64,000 bases of DNA from Rhodovulum sp. ES.010 (GCF_900142935.1 NZ_FSRS01000001.1:940001-1004000); one strand, 5' to 3'. Counted from the stretch's first letter, positions 21,692 to 33,277 are shown. Made by a program: numbers and translations. The notes: generated by a model from the letters alone, not told the origin.

Positions 21692-22951
21692 TCATCTCAG
21701 GGTTTCTTCCGCCTGATGCAGGGCCGTCTCCGCACGCTGGAGCGCCCCTTCGATGGTAATCTCCGACGCGTCCACCATGCTCACCCCGAACGAAGCCGAA
21801 ACCTCGGGGAAGTTCGTTGCGGCCGTCCGAGGCCAGACCGTTTCCAGCCGTTCCTGCAGCCGACGTGCCGTGCGAAACAGTGTATCGATGTTCGGAACAT
21901 CCACGAATACGAAAAAGCGCCCCCCGCTGCAGCGCGCGAGCAGGTCGTTCCCGCGGAGCGTTTCGCTAATCTTGCGAGCCGTTTCTTTCAGCAATTCATC
22001 GGCCATCCGGGGACCGTGCGCCTCGCCGAACTCTTCGAAACCGTCGATCTCGAAAAGGATGACCCCCTGGTTCGGAACGCTGGCCGACATATCGGCCAGG
22101 CCACGGCGGCTCAAGGCTCCGGTGAGCGGGTCCATCTTGCCGACCTCGTCCAGCGCCAATCGAAGCTGGTGCATGATCCAGCCCAACCAAAACGCGATTG
22201 CGATCATCAGGCAGGCGATGACGCCGAAGGCAAGCGGCAACCAGACATTCGCATCCGAGCGGCTGATCCCGAACCGCGAATAGAGGACGTATATCGACAG
22301 CGGCAACAGGACAGCCAGGACCAGCACGCTTCGCATCCGAAAGCCCGCGGGCCCGGACGCCAGAACAGCCTTCAGGACTGGCGCGTTTCGGAACCAGATC
22401 GCCTGCCCGGCAATCGAGACGGCCACGCAGAGCAACGGCATCGCGGAGGTGCGGCCGTTTCTCATTGCTTCGAGAAAGAACAGATGGAAGCTGAGTATCG
22501 TCCCCCCCAGAGTGGCCGCCAAGAGGATCAGCGCGGCCCGGCGACTGTGCAACTCCCCGAGCAGGCTCAGGTGCAATGCGCATAACAGCACGGATGCTGC
22601 CACGCCCGACACGGGCCACGTGCCTTGCGCGGCGGGCCAGACCTGGTTCTCGACGAAAGCCCAGTGGCCTTCGGGAAAAACCCGCCAAGTCAGAACCTGG
22701 GAGATCGACACCACGAACAGGGCGCTTGCCGCGGAAACCGGCACCGGGAGGCTGCCTTGTGTGGACCGTGCCAGCATGGCGACAGCAAATAGGATGGATC
22801 CGACCGCGTGCACCGGCGCCAGGCTGAATGGCCCGTTGGGCTCGGAACCCGCGAACTGGAAGTACAGTCCCGCGATTGAGAGGAACAAGAGTACTGCGGC
22901 CGGACCCGCCGAAGGATCGGACCCGGAGCCTCTCCGAAGTATGTTCTGCAT
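21692..22951 (-). CDS. Membrane protein with degenerate GGDEF domain and intact I-site
   Basis: A protein of about 419 residues (425 if a GTG at 22969 is used). The ATG at 22951 is preferred because AGGTG lies at proper spacing. The N-terminal 240 residues contain about eight hydrophobic spans, a membrane sensor of unknown ligand. A GGDEF-fold domain follows from DPLTGALSRRGL. The catalytic motif GGDEF reads SGGRF, so the acidic residues needed for diguanylate cyclase activity are gone. Exactly five residues upstream the inhibitory-site motif RxxD (RGND) is kept. Known proteins of this kind act as c-di-GMP receptors. It is divergent from the CheB-CheR gene. Confidence 0.85.
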   Translation of the reverse strand: MQNILRRGSGSDPSAGPAAVLLFLSIAGLYFQFAGSEPNGPFSLAPVHAVGSILFAVAMLARSTQGSLPVPVSAASALFVVSISQVLTWRVFPEGHWAFVENQVWPAAQGTWPVSGVAASVLLCALHLSLLGELHSRRAALILLAATLGGTILSFHLFFLEAMRNGRTSAMPLLCVAVSIAGQAIWFRNAPVLKAVLASGPAGFRMRSVLVLAVLLPLSIYVLYSRFGISRSDANVWLPLAFGVIACLMIAIAFWLGWIMHQLRLALDEVGKMDPLTGALSRRGLADMSASVPNQGVILFEIDGFEEFGEAHGPRMADELLKETARKISETLRGNDLLARCSGGRFFVFVDVPNIDTLFRTARRLQERLETVWPRTAATNFPEVSASFGVSMVDASEITIEGALQRAETALHQAEETLR

Positions 22952-23273
22952 TGACGACACCTGGTACACTAAAGAAGAGACCGCAGGCTAAGTTGGAACG
23001 CCTGAACGCCGCCCTTGGGCAGCGTTCCATGCGTTCACGAACCGGCAAGCCACCGGAGGCACCTTGCGTCGCGGTCCATTCGAAGCGCCTTTCAGCGAAA
23101 ACCTCGCGGTCTTGTTCAAGGCGGCCGCGCGTCACGCGCGTATGAGAGGGAGTCGCCACTCACAACTTAGGGTTGCGTTAACGGGTTGGACCTGCAATGG
23201 CAGGGAAGCGGGTTTCGACCAACCTTGCCGCGGAGCCCAGACGTAGCGAACCGAAACGACCGGACACAGTGAC
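22952..23273. other. Divergent intergenic region between two signalling genes
   Basis: 322 bp with no supported gene. It separates the divergent GGDEF-like and CheB-CheR genes and must contain both promoters. A palindromic CGCGCGTCACGCGCGT-like segment lies at about 23126-23141; no regulator can be assigned to it. Confidence 0.35.
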
Positions 23274-26200
23274 ATGAGCAGTGCCGCGGACGCCGGAACG
23301 ACCGGAGTTGCCCCGTCGGGGCAGGTCATCAAGAGCGTCATCGGGATCGGCGCATCGGCCGGCGGGCTGTCGGCGCTTGAATCCTTCTTCGAGAACTGTC
23401 CGTCCGACTCCGGCGCGGTCTTCGTGGTGATCCAGCATCTGTCACCGACGCATGAAAGCCTGATGGCCGACCTGCTGTCCCGCCGATGCGCGATGCCGGT
23501 GCGGATGATCGAAACCGACACGCCGGTCGAGCCCGACCACGTCTACCTCATCCCGCCCAATGCCGTGATGCGGATCGAAGATGACATGCTGCGTCTCGAA
23601 CCGCGCCACGAGGGTCTTTCGCTGCCGATAGACGTGTTTTTCGAGTCGCTCGCGAGAAGCTATGGCGAGCAGGCCGTCGGGATCGTGCTGTCGGGCACGG
23701 GGGCCGATGGCACGCGGGGTGCGATCGCGATCAATGCGGCGGGAGGGCTCGTGCTGATTCAGGACCCGGCCGATGCGAGGTTCGACGGGATGCCCGCCAG
23801 TGTTCGCGGCACTGGCGTCGCGGACGCGGTATTGCCGGTGGGCGAGTTGGCGCCGAAGGCAATTGAACTTCAGGACCGGTCGCGGATCGTCGATCTGCCG
23901 CGTGACGTGGATATCGCCCCGCCCACGCCTGAAGAGCCCTCCGAGAAAGCCACCGGGCCCAGCACGCTGAACCATATCTTCGAGCTTGTCCGCGAGGCGA
24001 CCGGGATCGATTTTCGCCTCTACAAGAGTTCGACCGTCATGCGTCGGCTCGGGCGCCGGATGCAGGTTCTCGGCGTTCGCGACCTGCCGGCCTATCTGGC
24101 CGTGATCCAAAACTCGCCGGACGAAGTGGCCGCGCTGCACCGGGAACTCCTGATCTCTGTCACGCGGTTCTTTCGGGACAGCAAACCGTTCGAGGAGTTG
24201 GAAGGGAGCGTCATCCCCGCGATCATCGACAGCCTCGACCACCACGACACGCTGCGCGCCTGGGTCGCTGGTTGTTCCACCGGCGAGGAAGCCTACTCCA
24301 TCGCCATGCTCCTGCACGAGGGGCTGCACCGGGCCGGGCGTCACCAGCCGATCAAGATCTTCGCGACGGATGTCAGCCAGCAGAACCTCGAAATCGCGGC
24401 GGCAGGCGTCTATCCGGCCTCGATCCGCACCGAGGTCAGCCCGGAGCGTATCGAGCGGTTCTTCCTGTGCGAAGGCGAGTCGCTGAAGGTCTCGGGGGCA
24501 CTGCGCCAGTCGATCGTATTTGCGCGCCATGATCTGCTGACGAACCCGCCGTTCACGCGGATGCATCTGGTGAGCTGCCGCAACACGCTGATCTACCTGC
24601 GCCGGCGCGGCCAGGAGACGGCGCTGCGTCGCCTCAAATACGCAGTTCAGAAAGGAGGTTATCTGTTCCTCGGAACGAGCGAAACGATGTCGGGGGACCA
24701 GCGGGGGTTTCATGTCTGCGATGGCAAGAACAAGATCTTCCGCCGCGTCGCCGAGGGCTACCCGGATGCCGGCTCGATGACGGTGCCGATAACGCAATCG
24801 GACGACCGCGTCGCCCGATCCCGGCGGGAGAAGTCCAGCCTCGACGCGTCGCTCGCAGGATCGACCGGGCGGCCGGCCGCACCCGCGCCGAATCCGGAAA
24901 AGGACCTGTTCGATGCGGCGGTGCAATCGCTGCTGGAGGCCTGGGCGCCGCCGTCGATCCTGCTCGACGACAAACAGAATGTCCTGCACTTCATCGGCAA
25001 TGTCGGGGCGGTCCTTCGGACCCAACCCGGCCGCGCCAGCCTGGACCTGTCGCGCCTGCTGCCCCAGCCGATCGCGTCGGTCGCCAGCGTTCTGGTGCAA
25101 AAGGCCATCGACGCGCAGCAGGCCTTCGAGTCCGACCCGATCCAGGTTGATGACGGTGAAAAGGCGTCCACCCTGCACCTGCACGCGATGCCGATCAGGT
25201 CGCCCGCACAGCCGACCTGCGTGGTCTTGAGCTTCCACACGGACGATGGCGCCGGCATGGAAGGACCGCACCCCGAACGGATGGACCTGGCCACCGTGGC
25301 AAAGACCCGGATCGATATCCTGGAGGCGGATCTGAATGCCACGCGCGCGGATCTTCAAGCGACGATCGAAGCGCTCGAGACGTCGAACGAGGAACTGCAG
25401 GCCACGAACGAGGAACTGATGGCCTCGAACGAAGAGCTGCAGAGTTCGAACGAGGAGCTTCAGTCCGTCAACGAGGAGGTGAACACCGTCAATGCCGAGT
25501 TCCAGGAGAAGATGGAACAACTCAATCGGGCCAACGCCGATCTGAGCAGCATGATCCGGGCGGTCGGCGTCGCGACGGTCTTTCTCGACGAAACGCTTCT
25601 CATCCGGCGCTTCTCGCCCGATGCGACCCGTATATTCAACTTGCGCGAAGGCGATATCGGCCGGCCGCTGGGCGACATCTCGCACAAGCTCCGATATCCT
25701 GATCTTCTGGACAACATCCGCGAGACGATTCAGAGCGGCACGCTGCTGGAGCGCGAAATCGCTGCCGGCGACAGCGAACTCTTCCGTCTGCGCATCTCGC
25801 CCTATGCTGTTTCGGGAACGACGCATCGGGGCGTGGTGCTGACGCTGACCGATGTCACGGTCCATCGCACGCTCAAGCGGCTGCAATCGGTGATCGACGC
25901 CCTGCCTGAGCATGTGGCGGTGCTCCATTTCGACGGCACGATCGCGATGGCGAACTCCGCCTGGAACCGGTTCGCGGCGGCCAACGGCGATCCCGGCCTG
26001 CAGACCTGCGGCGTCGGCGCAAACTACTTCGAGGCGTGCGAGGTCGGGCTGTCCTTACCGAATGGCGACGAGGACTCGGAAGACAGCCGCATCGCCACCT
26101 GCGTGCGCAGAGGCCTTGGCGAAGTCCTGTCCGGCGCGCGCAGCAGGTTCGCGATCGAGTATCCGTGCCATACGCCCGATGAAGAACGCTGGTTCTACAT

Positions 26201-26330
26201 GACGGCCGCCCCGGTGAGCGGCTCGGAATTCGCGGCCGTCGTCAGCCATATCAACATCACGTCATGGTATCGGAAGATCGAGGCACAGTTTTCCGGCGAC
26301 ATGGAAGGCAAATCCCCCTCGCCCGACTAA
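23274..26330 (+). CDS. CheB-CheR fusion protein with PAS domains
   Basis: A 1018-residue cytoplasmic protein. Residues about 20-200 are a CheB methylesterase with the Ser-His-Asp triad in [20 protein letters not shown] and [10 protein letters not shown]. Residues about 225-480 are a CheR methyltransferase with the SAM motif [12 protein letters not shown] and NTLIYL. A long coiled coil (residues about 680-765) consists of repeats of SNEELQ and TNEELM type. Two PAS domains follow (about 770-880 and 885-1005). Both enzymes look active. There is no receiver domain before CheB and no kinase domain at the end, unlike many relatives. No chemotaxis receptor gene is nearby, so its target is open. Confidence 0.92.
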   Translation: MSSAADAGTTGVAPSGQVIKSVIGIGASAGGLSALESFFENCPSDSGAVFVVIQHLSPTHESLMADLLSRRCAMPVRMIETDTPVEPDHVYLIPPNAVMRIEDDMLRLEPRHEGLSLPIDVFFESLARSYGEQAVGIVLSGTGADGTRGAIAINAAGGLVLIQDPADARFDGMPASVRGTGVADAVLPVGELAPKAIELQDRSRIVDLPRDVDIAPPTPEEPSEKATGPSTLNHIFELVREATGIDFRLYKSSTVMRRLGRRMQVLGVRDLPAYLAVIQNSPDEVAALHRELLISVTRFFRDSKPFEELEGSVIPAIIDSLDHHDTLRAWVAGCSTGEEAYSIAMLLHEGLHRAGRHQPIKIFATDVSQQNLEIAAAGVYPASIRTEVSPERIERFFLCEGESLKVSGALRQSIVFARHDLLTNPPFTRMHLVSCRNTLIYLRRRGQETALRRLKYAVQKGGYLFLGTSETMSGDQRGFHVCDGKNKIFRRVAEGYPDAGSMTVPITQSDDRVARSRREKSSLDASLAGSTGRPAAPAPNPEKDLFDAAVQSLLEAWAPPSILLDDKQNVLHFIGNVGAVLRTQPGRASLDLSRLLPQPIASVASVLVQKAIDAQQAFESDPIQVDDGEKASTLHLHAMPIRSPAQPTCVVLSFHTDDGAGMEGPHPERMDLATVAKTRIDILEADLNATRADLQATIEALETSNEELQATNEELMASNEELQSSNEELQSVNEEVNTVNAEFQEKMEQLNRANADLSSMIRAVGVATVFLDETLLIRRFSPDATRIFNLREGDIGRPLGDISHKLRYPDLLDNIRETIQSGTLLEREIAAGDSELFRLRISPYAVSGTTHRGVVLTLTDVTVHRTLKRLQSVIDALPEHVAVLHFDGTIAMANSAWNRFAAANGDPGLQTCGVGANYFEACEVGLSLPNGDEDSEDSRIATCVRRGLGEVLSGARSRFAIEYPCHTPDEERWFYMTAAPVSGSEFAAVVSHINITSWYRKIEAQFSGDMEGKSPSPD

Positions 26331-26451
26331 TCGACTGATCGCAATGCGCTTTCCGAAGCTCTCGCGCTCCGCGTTTACCGGATGTTAGGCCAAGCCGCAC
26401 AAGAATGCCGTCGGCAAAAGAACATGGGCATCCTGGGACAGACCTTCGGGC

Positions 26452-28743
26452 ATGGGACGAAACGATGGGCACGCCGAGGACCGTTCGGGCGTTCGGGAAA
26501 CGGACGCGCATGACACCGGTTCACCTGCAGGGCCAGAGGACTGTGCATCGCCCCCCCCAGCGGAAGACCCTCTCGCGGAGGTGCTTGTCGCGTTCAAGGA
26601 CGAACTGACCGAGTCCGAACCGGCGCGCCTTTCCAGAACGGAACTCGAACTTCAGAACCAAGAACTCCTGGCGTCCTGGGCGGCGACGCAGGACGACCTT
26701 CACCGATATCTGACGATCTTCGAGAATCTTCCGCTCCCCGCCCTCGTCTTGGATCGTCGCGGTGTCATCAGAGAATCGAACGAGGCAGCCGCCCCCCTGT
26801 TCGGCGTGGTCGCCGCGGACTTTCTGGCGAACCGCTCCATCTATCGCCACATGGTCCAGGAGGCACGCGGCCGACTGCACGCAGTGCTCTCGGCGATGCC
26901 GCACGCAACCTCTCCAACTGTCGCGCGGCGCCTTGTCGAAAGGCGGCTGGACGGGACGGTGCTCAGCTACGACGCCCACATCACCCCTCTGCCGGCCGGG
27001 GCCGACGAAGACCGGCTTGCTCTCATGGTGTTCGTGGACCAGACGGCCACGAACCGGCTGGAGCACGAAGGCCACCTCTGGAAAAGCGTCGGCGAAGCGA
27101 CCTCAACCCTGATCTACGCCTTCGACACGTCCGGCAACCTCATCTTCGCGAACGCCGCCACGCAGGACCGAATTGGTCGCCCGGGGCGCCTGACCGGCCA
27201 GCACAGGTCGAAATACGAGAATCTTGTCGGCTCGTGGACGCTCGATGTCGAGGTTCTGGTGTCGGGACAGCCACGAAACACATTTGGCGCGTATATCGAC
27301 GCGGCCGGACACGCGCGCACCATCCACATACACAAGTTTCCGCTGCTGGATGAGGGCGGCAGGACCTACGCGATCGGAGGCATATCCACCGACGTCTCGG
27401 ACATGGACCACGCCGTGAATCCGCAGCAGGCGCTTGACCGGTTCGCGGAACTGTCCATGCGCGACCCTCTGACCGGCCTCTACAATCGGCCCGTCTTCCT
27501 AGAGAAGCTCCGAGACCAGATCGAAACGTCACGCGGGCGTGGCGGCCAGATCGTTGTCGGATTCGTCGATATCGACGGGTTCAAGGACGTCAACGACAGC
27601 ATGGGGCACGATGCGGGCGATGGCGTGCTGTGTGCCTTTGCCCACCAGCTCAGCGCCGCGATCGGGGACCGCGGCCATGTCGCGCGCTACGGCGGGGACG
27701 AGTTCATCCTCTACCTGGTCGACATGGCACCGTGCGAGGCGGAACGCCTGCTGCAGTCGGCGCTCGATGAAATCCGGTCGACGACCGAAATCGACGGCAT
27801 CCGCATCCTGTTGACCTTCAGCGCCGGCCTGAGCCATTTCCCGGAGGACGCGCGCTGCGCGGAGGACCTGCTGAACGCGGCGGACAACGCGCTTTATTCC
27901 GCGAAGCTCGGGGGGCGCGACAGGATTTCGCGATTCAGCAAGGAGTTGCGGGTCGCGAGCGAACGGCGCCTGCGGGTGCTGAGCGCGCTTCGCCAGGCAC
28001 TTGCCGAAGACCGTTTCCGCCTGATGTATCAACCGAAATTCGAGATCTCGGGCACAGGCCGGATCGTCGGTGGCGAGGCGCTGTTGCGCTGGCGGGACCC
28101 GATCCTGGGGGAAGTCGCGCCCTCGGAATTCGTCCCCTTGGCCGAGACGAACGGCCTGTACAAGGCACTCGACCTGCGCGTCCTGAAACTCTTCGCGGAA
28201 CAACAGCGCGTATGGTTGGGGCAAGGTCTGCGGATTCCGGTTTCCGTGAACATCGCGGCACGATCTCTCCAATCAACCGATTTCGTGCCTACGGTGCTGT
28301 CCTTGCTCAACCTGTACGATGTCCCAGGCGACTTGCTGTCGCTGGAAATCACCGAAACCGGGTTGATGAACAGCCCGCTGGAAGCTGCGAAGGCGCTGGC
28401 CATTCTCGCGGAGGCGGGCATCAGGATATCGATCGACGATTTCGGGACGGGCTACTCGTCGCTGTCCTACCTGCAGAAACTCAATCCCAGCGAACTCAAG
28501 ATCGACCGGAGCTTCATTTCCAAGCTCGACCAGGACGAGGGCCGGTCCCATGCGATCGTGCGTGCCATCCTGGCACTGAGCGAAAGCCTCGGCCTACAAT
28601 CGGTTGCGGAAGGAATCGAGACCGAGGGCCAACTGGCATGGCTGGCCGACAACGGATGCGACCTGGGCCAAGGGTATTTGGTCAGACCCGCGCTGGAGGC
28701 AGACGAATTCGCGGCCTTCCGGTCCGACACGAGCCCCAAGTAG
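26452..28743 (+). CDS. PAS-GGDEF-EAL c-di-GMP signalling protein
   Basis: A 763-residue soluble protein with two PAS-like regions (about 90-200 and 215-325), a GGDEF domain (about 340-500) and an EAL domain (about 515-755). The cyclase motif YGGDEF is intact and no RxxD inhibitory site is at the right distance. The phosphodiesterase residues are intact: EALLRW, SVNIAARSLQ, EITETGLM, DDFGTGYSSLSYLQ, KIDRSF, AEGIET. Both making and breaking c-di-GMP are therefore possible. An upstream start further 5' of 26452 is not supported; later starts cannot be excluded because the first 40 residues are low-complexity. Confidence 0.9.
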   Translation: MGRNDGHAEDRSGVRETDAHDTGSPAGPEDCASPPPAEDPLAEVLVAFKDELTESEPARLSRTELELQNQELLASWAATQDDLHRYLTIFENLPLPALVLDRRGVIRESNEAAAPLFGVVAADFLANRSIYRHMVQEARGRLHAVLSAMPHATSPTVARRLVERRLDGTVLSYDAHITPLPAGADEDRLALMVFVDQTATNRLEHEGHLWKSVGEATSTLIYAFDTSGNLIFANAATQDRIGRPGRLTGQHRSKYENLVGSWTLDVEVLVSGQPRNTFGAYIDAAGHARTIHIHKFPLLDEGGRTYAIGGISTDVSDMDHAVNPQQALDRFAELSMRDPLTGLYNRPVFLEKLRDQIETSRGRGGQIVVGFVDIDGFKDVNDSMGHDAGDGVLCAFAHQLSAAIGDRGHVARYGGDEFILYLVDMAPCEAERLLQSALDEIRSTTEIDGIRILLTFSAGLSHFPEDARCAEDLLNAADNALYSAKLGGRDRISRFSKELRVASERRLRVLSALRQALAEDRFRLMYQPKFEISGTGRIVGGEALLRWRDPILGEVAPSEFVPLAETNGLYKALDLRVLKLFAEQQRVWLGQGLRIPVSVNIAARSLQSTDFVPTVLSLLNLYDVPGDLLSLEITETGLMNSPLEAAKALAILAEAGIRISIDDFGTGYSSLSYLQKLNPSELKIDRSFISKLDQDEGRSHAIVRAILALSESLGLQSVAEGIETEGQLAWLADNGCDLGQGYLVRPALEADEFAAFRSDTSPK

Positions 28744-29081
28744 TCCACCGCACCGCGTTTTCGCGAACGACCTGCTCCAAGGCGCCAACCGGCCCCCGGA
28801 CCAATGCGCGGGTTCCAGCTGTGCGCGCAGCGGTCGCGTGGTGTTGGCAGCCGTGCACAAAAGAAAGGCCCCCTCCGATGCGAGGGGGCCAGGGTCGTCG
28901 ATCAGGCTCTGTCCTTACCGCTCGATGCTCTCTGGCTTTGCCTGGGCCTTCTCGACGTCAGAGGCGAGCGCACCCGCCTCGGATCCTTGTTCACGGCTAC
29001 AGCAACCGACGTCCGACCGCGTTCTCATTGCGGAGCCGGTTCGGGGCGGGCGCTCGCCGGAGCGGCACCCGGCACCCAGCC
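28744..29081. other. Intergenic region between GGDEF-EAL gene and nrdJ
   Basis: 338 bp holding the 3' ends of two convergent genes and the nrdJ terminator. A 37-codon minus-strand frame (about 28915-29028, MRTRSDVGCCSREQ) can be read, but it has no convincing ribosome binding site and is not called. Confidence 0.45.
28856..28891 (-). terminator. Rho-independent terminator downstream of nrdJ
   Basis: On the minus strand a 9-bp perfect stem GGCCCCCTC / GAGGGGGCC with a six-base loop is followed by TTTCTTTTG. It lies about 190 bp after the nrdJ stop codon. Confidence 0.8.
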
Positions 29082-32000
29082 TCAGCTACACCCGCTCGTC
29101 GCCCCGCAGGTGTTACACTTCATGCAGGTGCCGTTGCGGACCAGAGTGTAGTTGCCGCATTCGCCGCAGGGGTCGCCCTCGTAGCCCTGCATCTTGGCCT
29201 TGGTGCGGGCGTCGATTGCGGTTCCGACGGCGGCCCCAGTCTCGGGCACCATGGTCTGCAGCGCGGCCACCGGGTCGGCGGCGCTGTCCAGCGCCGTGGC
29301 ACCCATTCCGCCCTGGAGCACCACCAGTTCCTGCGGCAGGCGCTTGCGCAGGTAGCCGGTCGAACTGATCTGTTTCAGCACTTCCAGCGATTTCGACGCC
29401 GCACTGTCCGACACCGGCGAGACGTTGCTGACCTTGCCTTCCTGGTCGCCCCCGCCAAGCTCGTCGAACGCAGCGCCCGTGGGTTTGACATGTGCCAGGT
29501 CCGTGCGGTCGAGATAGCTCACCGCCAGTTCGCGGAAGATGTAATCGAGGATCGAGGTGGCGTTCTTGATCGTCTCGTTGCCCTGGACCATGCCGGCGGG
29601 TTCGAACCGGGTGAAAGTGAAGGCCTCGACGAACTCCTCCAGCGGGACGCCGTATTGCAGGCCCACGGAAACCGCGATGGCGAAGTTGTTCATCATCGCC
29701 CGGAAGCCGGCGCCCTCCTTGTGCATGTCGATGAAGATTTCGCCAAGGCTGCCGTCCTCGTATTCGCCGGTGCGCAGATACACCTTGTGGCCGCCGACGA
29801 TGGCCTTTTGCGTGTAGCCTTTGCGGCGCTCGGGCAGCTTTTCGCGGTGGCTGCGCACAACCTCCTTGACCACCACCTTCTCGACGATCTTTTCCGCGAC
29901 CACCTGCGCCTTTTCCGGGATCGAGCCGGTGGCCAGCACCTCTTCGGCCTCCTCGTCGTCCTCGACGAGGCTGGCGGACAGCGGCTGGCTGAGTTTCGAG
30001 CCGTCGCGGTAGAGCGCGTTGGCCTTCACTCCCAGCGACCAGGACAGCTCATAGGCGTTCAGGCAATCCTCGATGGTCGCGTCGTTGGGCATGTTGATCG
30101 TCTTGGAGATCGCGCCCGAGATGAAGCTTTGCGCTGCGGCCATCATGCGGATGTGGCTGTCGACGGAGAGGAACCGCCGGCCCTTCTTGCCGCAGGGATT
30201 GGCACAGTCGAAGATGTGGTAATGTGTCGGGTCCAGATGCGGCGCGCCTTCAAGCGTCATCGTCCCGCAGACATGGTCGTTGGCGGCCTCGATTTCGGCC
30301 TTGGAAAAGCCCAGGTGGCGCAGCAGATCGAAGGCGGGATCGTTCAGTTTCGCGGCCGGAATGCCAAGGGTCCGGGTGCAGAACTCTTCGCCCAGGGTCC
30401 ACTGGTTGAAGACGAAGCGGATGTCGAAAGCCGAAGGCAGCGCCGCCTCGATCTTGTCGAGTTCCGCCTGCCCGAAGCCGTGGCCGATCAGCGCCGTGTG
30501 ATTGATGCCCGGGCAGTTCCCGAGCGAGCCGTGGCCGACCGCATAGGCGATGATCTCCTCGATCTGCGCGGGACCGTAGCCCAGCGTTTCCAGCGCGGCC
30601 GGCACCGAGCGGTTGATGATCTTGAAATAGCCGCCGCCGGCGAGCTTCTTGAACTTCACCAGCGCGAAATCGGGCTCGATGCCGGTGGTGTCGCAATCCA
30701 TCACCAGACCGATCGTGCCCGTCGGCGCGATGACCGAGACCTGCGCGTTGCGGAACCCGTGCCGCTCACCCAGTGTCAGCGCCTCGTCCCAGGCGCCCAT
30801 GGCAAGCTCCACCAGCCCGGCATCGGGGCAATTGGCGATGTCCAGCGGGACTGGCTTGACCGCAAGCTCCTCGTAGCCCTCGGACTGGCCATGGGCCGCG
30901 CGGCGGTGGTTGCGAATCACCCGCAGCATGTGGTCGGCGTTCCGGCCATGGCCCGGGAAGGCGCCCAACTCGCCGGCAATCTCGGCCGAGGTGGCATAGG
31001 CGATGCCGGTCAGGATCGCGGTCAGCGCGCCACAGAGCGCCCGGCCCTCCTCGCTGTCATAGCCGAGCCCCATGTTCATCAGGAGCCCGCCGATATTGGC
31101 GTAGCCAAGCCCCAGCGTGCGGAAGTCGTAGGAAAGCTGCGCGATCTCCTTCGAGGGGAACTGCGCCATCATCACGCTGATTTCCAGCGTCAGCGTCCAG
31201 AGCCGGGTGGCGTGCACATAGTCCTCGGCCTGGAACACGCCGTCCCGCTGGAACGTCAGCAGGTTCATCGACGCCAGGTTACAGGCCGTGTCGTCGAGGA
31301 ACATGTATTCCGAGCAAGGATTGGAGGCGCGGATATCCCCGTCCGTCGGGCAGGTGTGCCAGGCGTTGATCGTGTCGTGGAACTGGATGCCCGGATCGGC
31401 GCAGGACCAGGCGGCGTGGCCCACCTGGTCCCACAGTTCGCGGGCCTTCACGGTCTTCGCGACCTTGCCGTCGGTGCGCCGAACCAGTTCCCAATCCGCG
31501 TCGTCCTTCACGGCCTTCAGGAAGGCATCGGTGACGCGGACCGAGTTGTTGGAGTTCTGGCCCGAGACGGTGGCGTAGGCGTCACTGTCCCAGTCTGTAT
31601 CGTAGGTGGGGAACTCGATCGACGAATACCCCTGCCGCGCGTAATCCAGCACGCGCTTGACGTAAGCCTCGGGGATCAGGGCCTTCTTGGCGGCCCGGAT
31701 CGCCGATTTCAGCCCCGCGTTGGCCGCGGGGTCGTAGGCGTCTTCTTCCTTGCCGTCCCACGCGCGGATGGCATCGAAGATCTCATTGAGGTGTTTCTCA
31801 TGGGTCTTGGAGCCCGCCACCAGGCTCGCGACCTTCTGTTCCTCGATGATCTTCCAGTTGATGAAGTCCTCGATATCGGGGTGATCCATGTCGCAGATCA
31901 CCATCTTCGCTGCTCGACGGGTCGTGCCGCCCGACTTGATCGCGCCCGCGGCCCGGTCGCCGATGCGCAAGAACCCCATCAGGCCGGAGGACTTGCCCCC

Positions 32001-32741
32001 GCCTGACAGGGCCTCGCCTTCGGCACGCAGGGAGGAGAAGTTTGTGCCGGTCCCCGAGCCGTACTTGAACAGCCGCGCCTCGCGGACCCAGAGATCCATG
32101 ATGCCGCCCTCGTTCACGAGATCGTCCTGGATCGACTGGATGAAGCACGCATGCGGCTGGGGATGTTCGTAGGCCGATTTCGACTTCACCAGCTTGCCGG
32201 TCTTCCAGTCGACGTAGAAATGCCCCTGCCCCGGCCCGTCGATCCCATAGGCCCAGTGCAGCCCGGTGTTGAACCACTGGGGCGAGTTCGGCGCGGCCAT
32301 CTGCCGGGCCAGCATGTGGCGCATCTCGTCGTAGTAGGCGCGGGCGTCGGATTCGGCGGTGAAATAGCCGCCCTTCCAGCCCCAATAGGTCCAGGCGCCG
32401 GCCAGCCGGTCGAACACCTGACGGGCCGAGGTTTCACCTCCGTAGCGGTCTTCCTCCGGCAACTCCGCAAGCGCCGCTTCGTCGGGGATCGAACGCCAGA
32501 GGAATTCCGGCACATCCTTTTCGCGCACCTTCTTAAGCCGCGCGGGCACGCCCGCCTTACGGAAATACTTCTGCGCGATCACGTCCGAGGCGACTTGGCT
32601 CCAGCCCGCGGGCACCTCGACGGCGTCGAGGCGAAACACCACCGTTCCGTCGGGATTGCGAATCTCGGAGGTGGTCGTGGTGAACTCGATCGCGCCATAG
32701 GCGCCGGCTCCCTCGGTGGTGAATCTGCGTTCGATCTTCAT
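29082..32741 (-). CDS. nrdJ: Vitamin B12-dependent ribonucleotide reductase, class II
   Basis: Reduces ribonucleotides to deoxyribonucleotides with adenosylcobalamin, independent of oxygen. 1219 residues, the long form found in Rhodobacterales. The N-terminus carries a helical domain and [16 protein letters not shown]. The barrel contains [17 protein letters not shown] with the active-site cysteine, the substrate loop around [13 protein letters not shown], and [14 protein letters not shown]. The C-terminus holds a zinc-ribbon-like tail with two CxxC pairs ([15 protein letters not shown]) ending TSGCS, for re-reduction of the active site. The gene stands alone with a long upstream region and its own terminator. 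Confidence 0.95.
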   Translation of the reverse strand: MKIERRFTTEGAGAYGAIEFTTTTSEIRNPDGTVVFRLDAVEVPAGWSQVASDVIAQKYFRKAGVPARLKKVREKDVPEFLWRSIPDEAALAELPEEDRYGGETSARQVFDRLAGAWTYWGWKGGYFTAESDARAYYDEMRHMLARQMAAPNSPQWFNTGLHWAYGIDGPGQGHFYVDWKTGKLVKSKSAYEHPQPHACFIQSIQDDLVNEGGIMDLWVREARLFKYGSGTGTNFSSLRAEGEALSGGGKSSGLMGFLRIGDRAAGAIKSGGTTRRAAKMVICDMDHPDIEDFINWKIIEEQKVASLVAGSKTHEKHLNEIFDAIRAWDGKEEDAYDPAANAGLKSAIRAAKKALIPEAYVKRVLDYARQGYSSIEFPTYDTDWDSDAYATVSGQNSNNSVRVTDAFLKAVKDDADWELVRRTDGKVAKTVKARELWDQVGHAAWSCADPGIQFHDTINAWHTCPTDGDIRASNPCSEYMFLDDTACNLASMNLLTFQRDGVFQAEDYVHATRLWTLTLEISVMMAQFPSKEIAQLSYDFRTLGLGYANIGGLLMNMGLGYDSEEGRALCGALTAILTGIAYATSAEIAGELGAFPGHGRNADHMLRVIRNHRRAAHGQSEGYEELAVKPVPLDIANCPDAGLVELAMGAWDEALTLGERHGFRNAQVSVIAPTGTIGLVMDCDTTGIEPDFALVKFKKLAGGGYFKIINRSVPAALETLGYGPAQIEEIIAYAVGHGSLGNCPGINHTALIGHGFGQAELDKIEAALPSAFDIRFVFNQWTLGEEFCTRTLGIPAAKLNDPAFDLLRHLGFSKAEIEAANDHVCGTMTLEGAPHLDPTHYHIFDCANPCGKKGRRFLSVDSHIRMMAAAQSFISGAISKTINMPNDATIEDCLNAYELSWSLGVKANALYRDGSKLSQPLSASLVEDDEEAEEVLATGSIPEKAQVVAEKIVEKVVVKEVVRSHREKLPERRKGYTQKAIVGGHKVYLRTGEYEDGSLGEIFIDMHKEGAGFRAMMNNFAIAVSVGLQYGVPLEEFVEAFTFTRFEPAGMVQGNETIKNATSILDYIFRELAVSYLDRTDLAHVKPTGAAFDELGGGDQEGKVSNVSPVSDSAASKSLEVLKQISSTGYLRKRLPQELVVLQGGMGATALDSAADPVAALQTMVPETGAAVGTAIDARTKAKMQGYEGDPCGECGNYTLVRNGTCMKCNTCGATSGCS

Positions 32742-33200
32742 ATGTCTGCCCCGTTCCGTCAGTCTTCGGCCTTCCCGCGCGTGCGGCGTCGCGGCCCCGT
32801 GATGCCCGTGCCGCCGGGCAAGGACCGCCCGGCCCCGGCCGCGCCTTGCGGCCGGGAGAAGCGCCCTGTCTTCGGGCGCCGACTTGGTCCGGTTTCCGTG
32901 TCCCGCCCTGCGCTGCCACCATAATTAGTGTTATCGCGCTCGGCCTATACAAGTTGACGGATTCCAGCCCCGAGCGTCAACGAAATTTTTAGAGGTATCC
33001 GCAAGTTTTTGGGGTTGACGCCTTGGGTGCCACAAGAGCTTGTGCTCGGGCGCCATCCGGGCCCGGAGACTCCATCGCGAAAAACCGCTACGGGCGAGCA
33101 GCTTACACGCCATGGTTGTGATTCCGCTTCGGCGTTAACTGAAATGAACGCGGCGGCTACGGATTCCGCCTCGAGGTCAAAAGGTTAACAGATCCGTGCC
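32742..33200. other. nrdJ upstream region
   Basis: 459 bp without a supported gene. It includes a GC-rich hairpin at about 32838-32857 (CGGCCGC / GCGGCCG arms) that would lie in the nrdJ leader and an AT-richer stretch at about 32915-33010 that is the likely promoter area. On the minus strand ACACTAATTATGGTG at about 32919-32933 resembles half of an NrdR box but is imperfect. I looked for a cobalamin riboswitch B12 box and did not find one. Confidence 0.4.
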
Positions 33201-33277
33201 TGGTCGGGGCGGCGGGATTCGAACCCACGACCTTCGGTACCCAAAACCGACGCGCTACCAGGCTGCGCTACGCCCCG
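33201..33277 (-). tRNA. tRNA-Pro (anticodon TGG)
   Basis: 77 nt including an encoded CCA. The acceptor stem CGGGGCG pairs with CGCCCCG, the anticodon loop TTTGGGT has TGG, and the T arm reads GTGGG TTCGAAT CCCGC. The fold is complete. Confidence 0.95.

Noticed and set aside
28915..29028. 37-codon minus-strand frame before the nrdJ terminator
   Set aside because: No convincing ribosome binding site and it would lie inside the nrdJ 3' untranslated region.
28212..32006. A very long open frame on the plus strand opposite nrdJ
   Set aside because: It is the antisense reading of the high-GC nrdJ gene; the minus-strand protein is a full-length match to class II reductase and the plus frame has no family features.
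32742..33200. Cobalamin riboswitch before nrdJ
   Set aside because: No B12 box or its core pairing could be found in the leader; the gene uses B12 but is not necessarily regulated by it.
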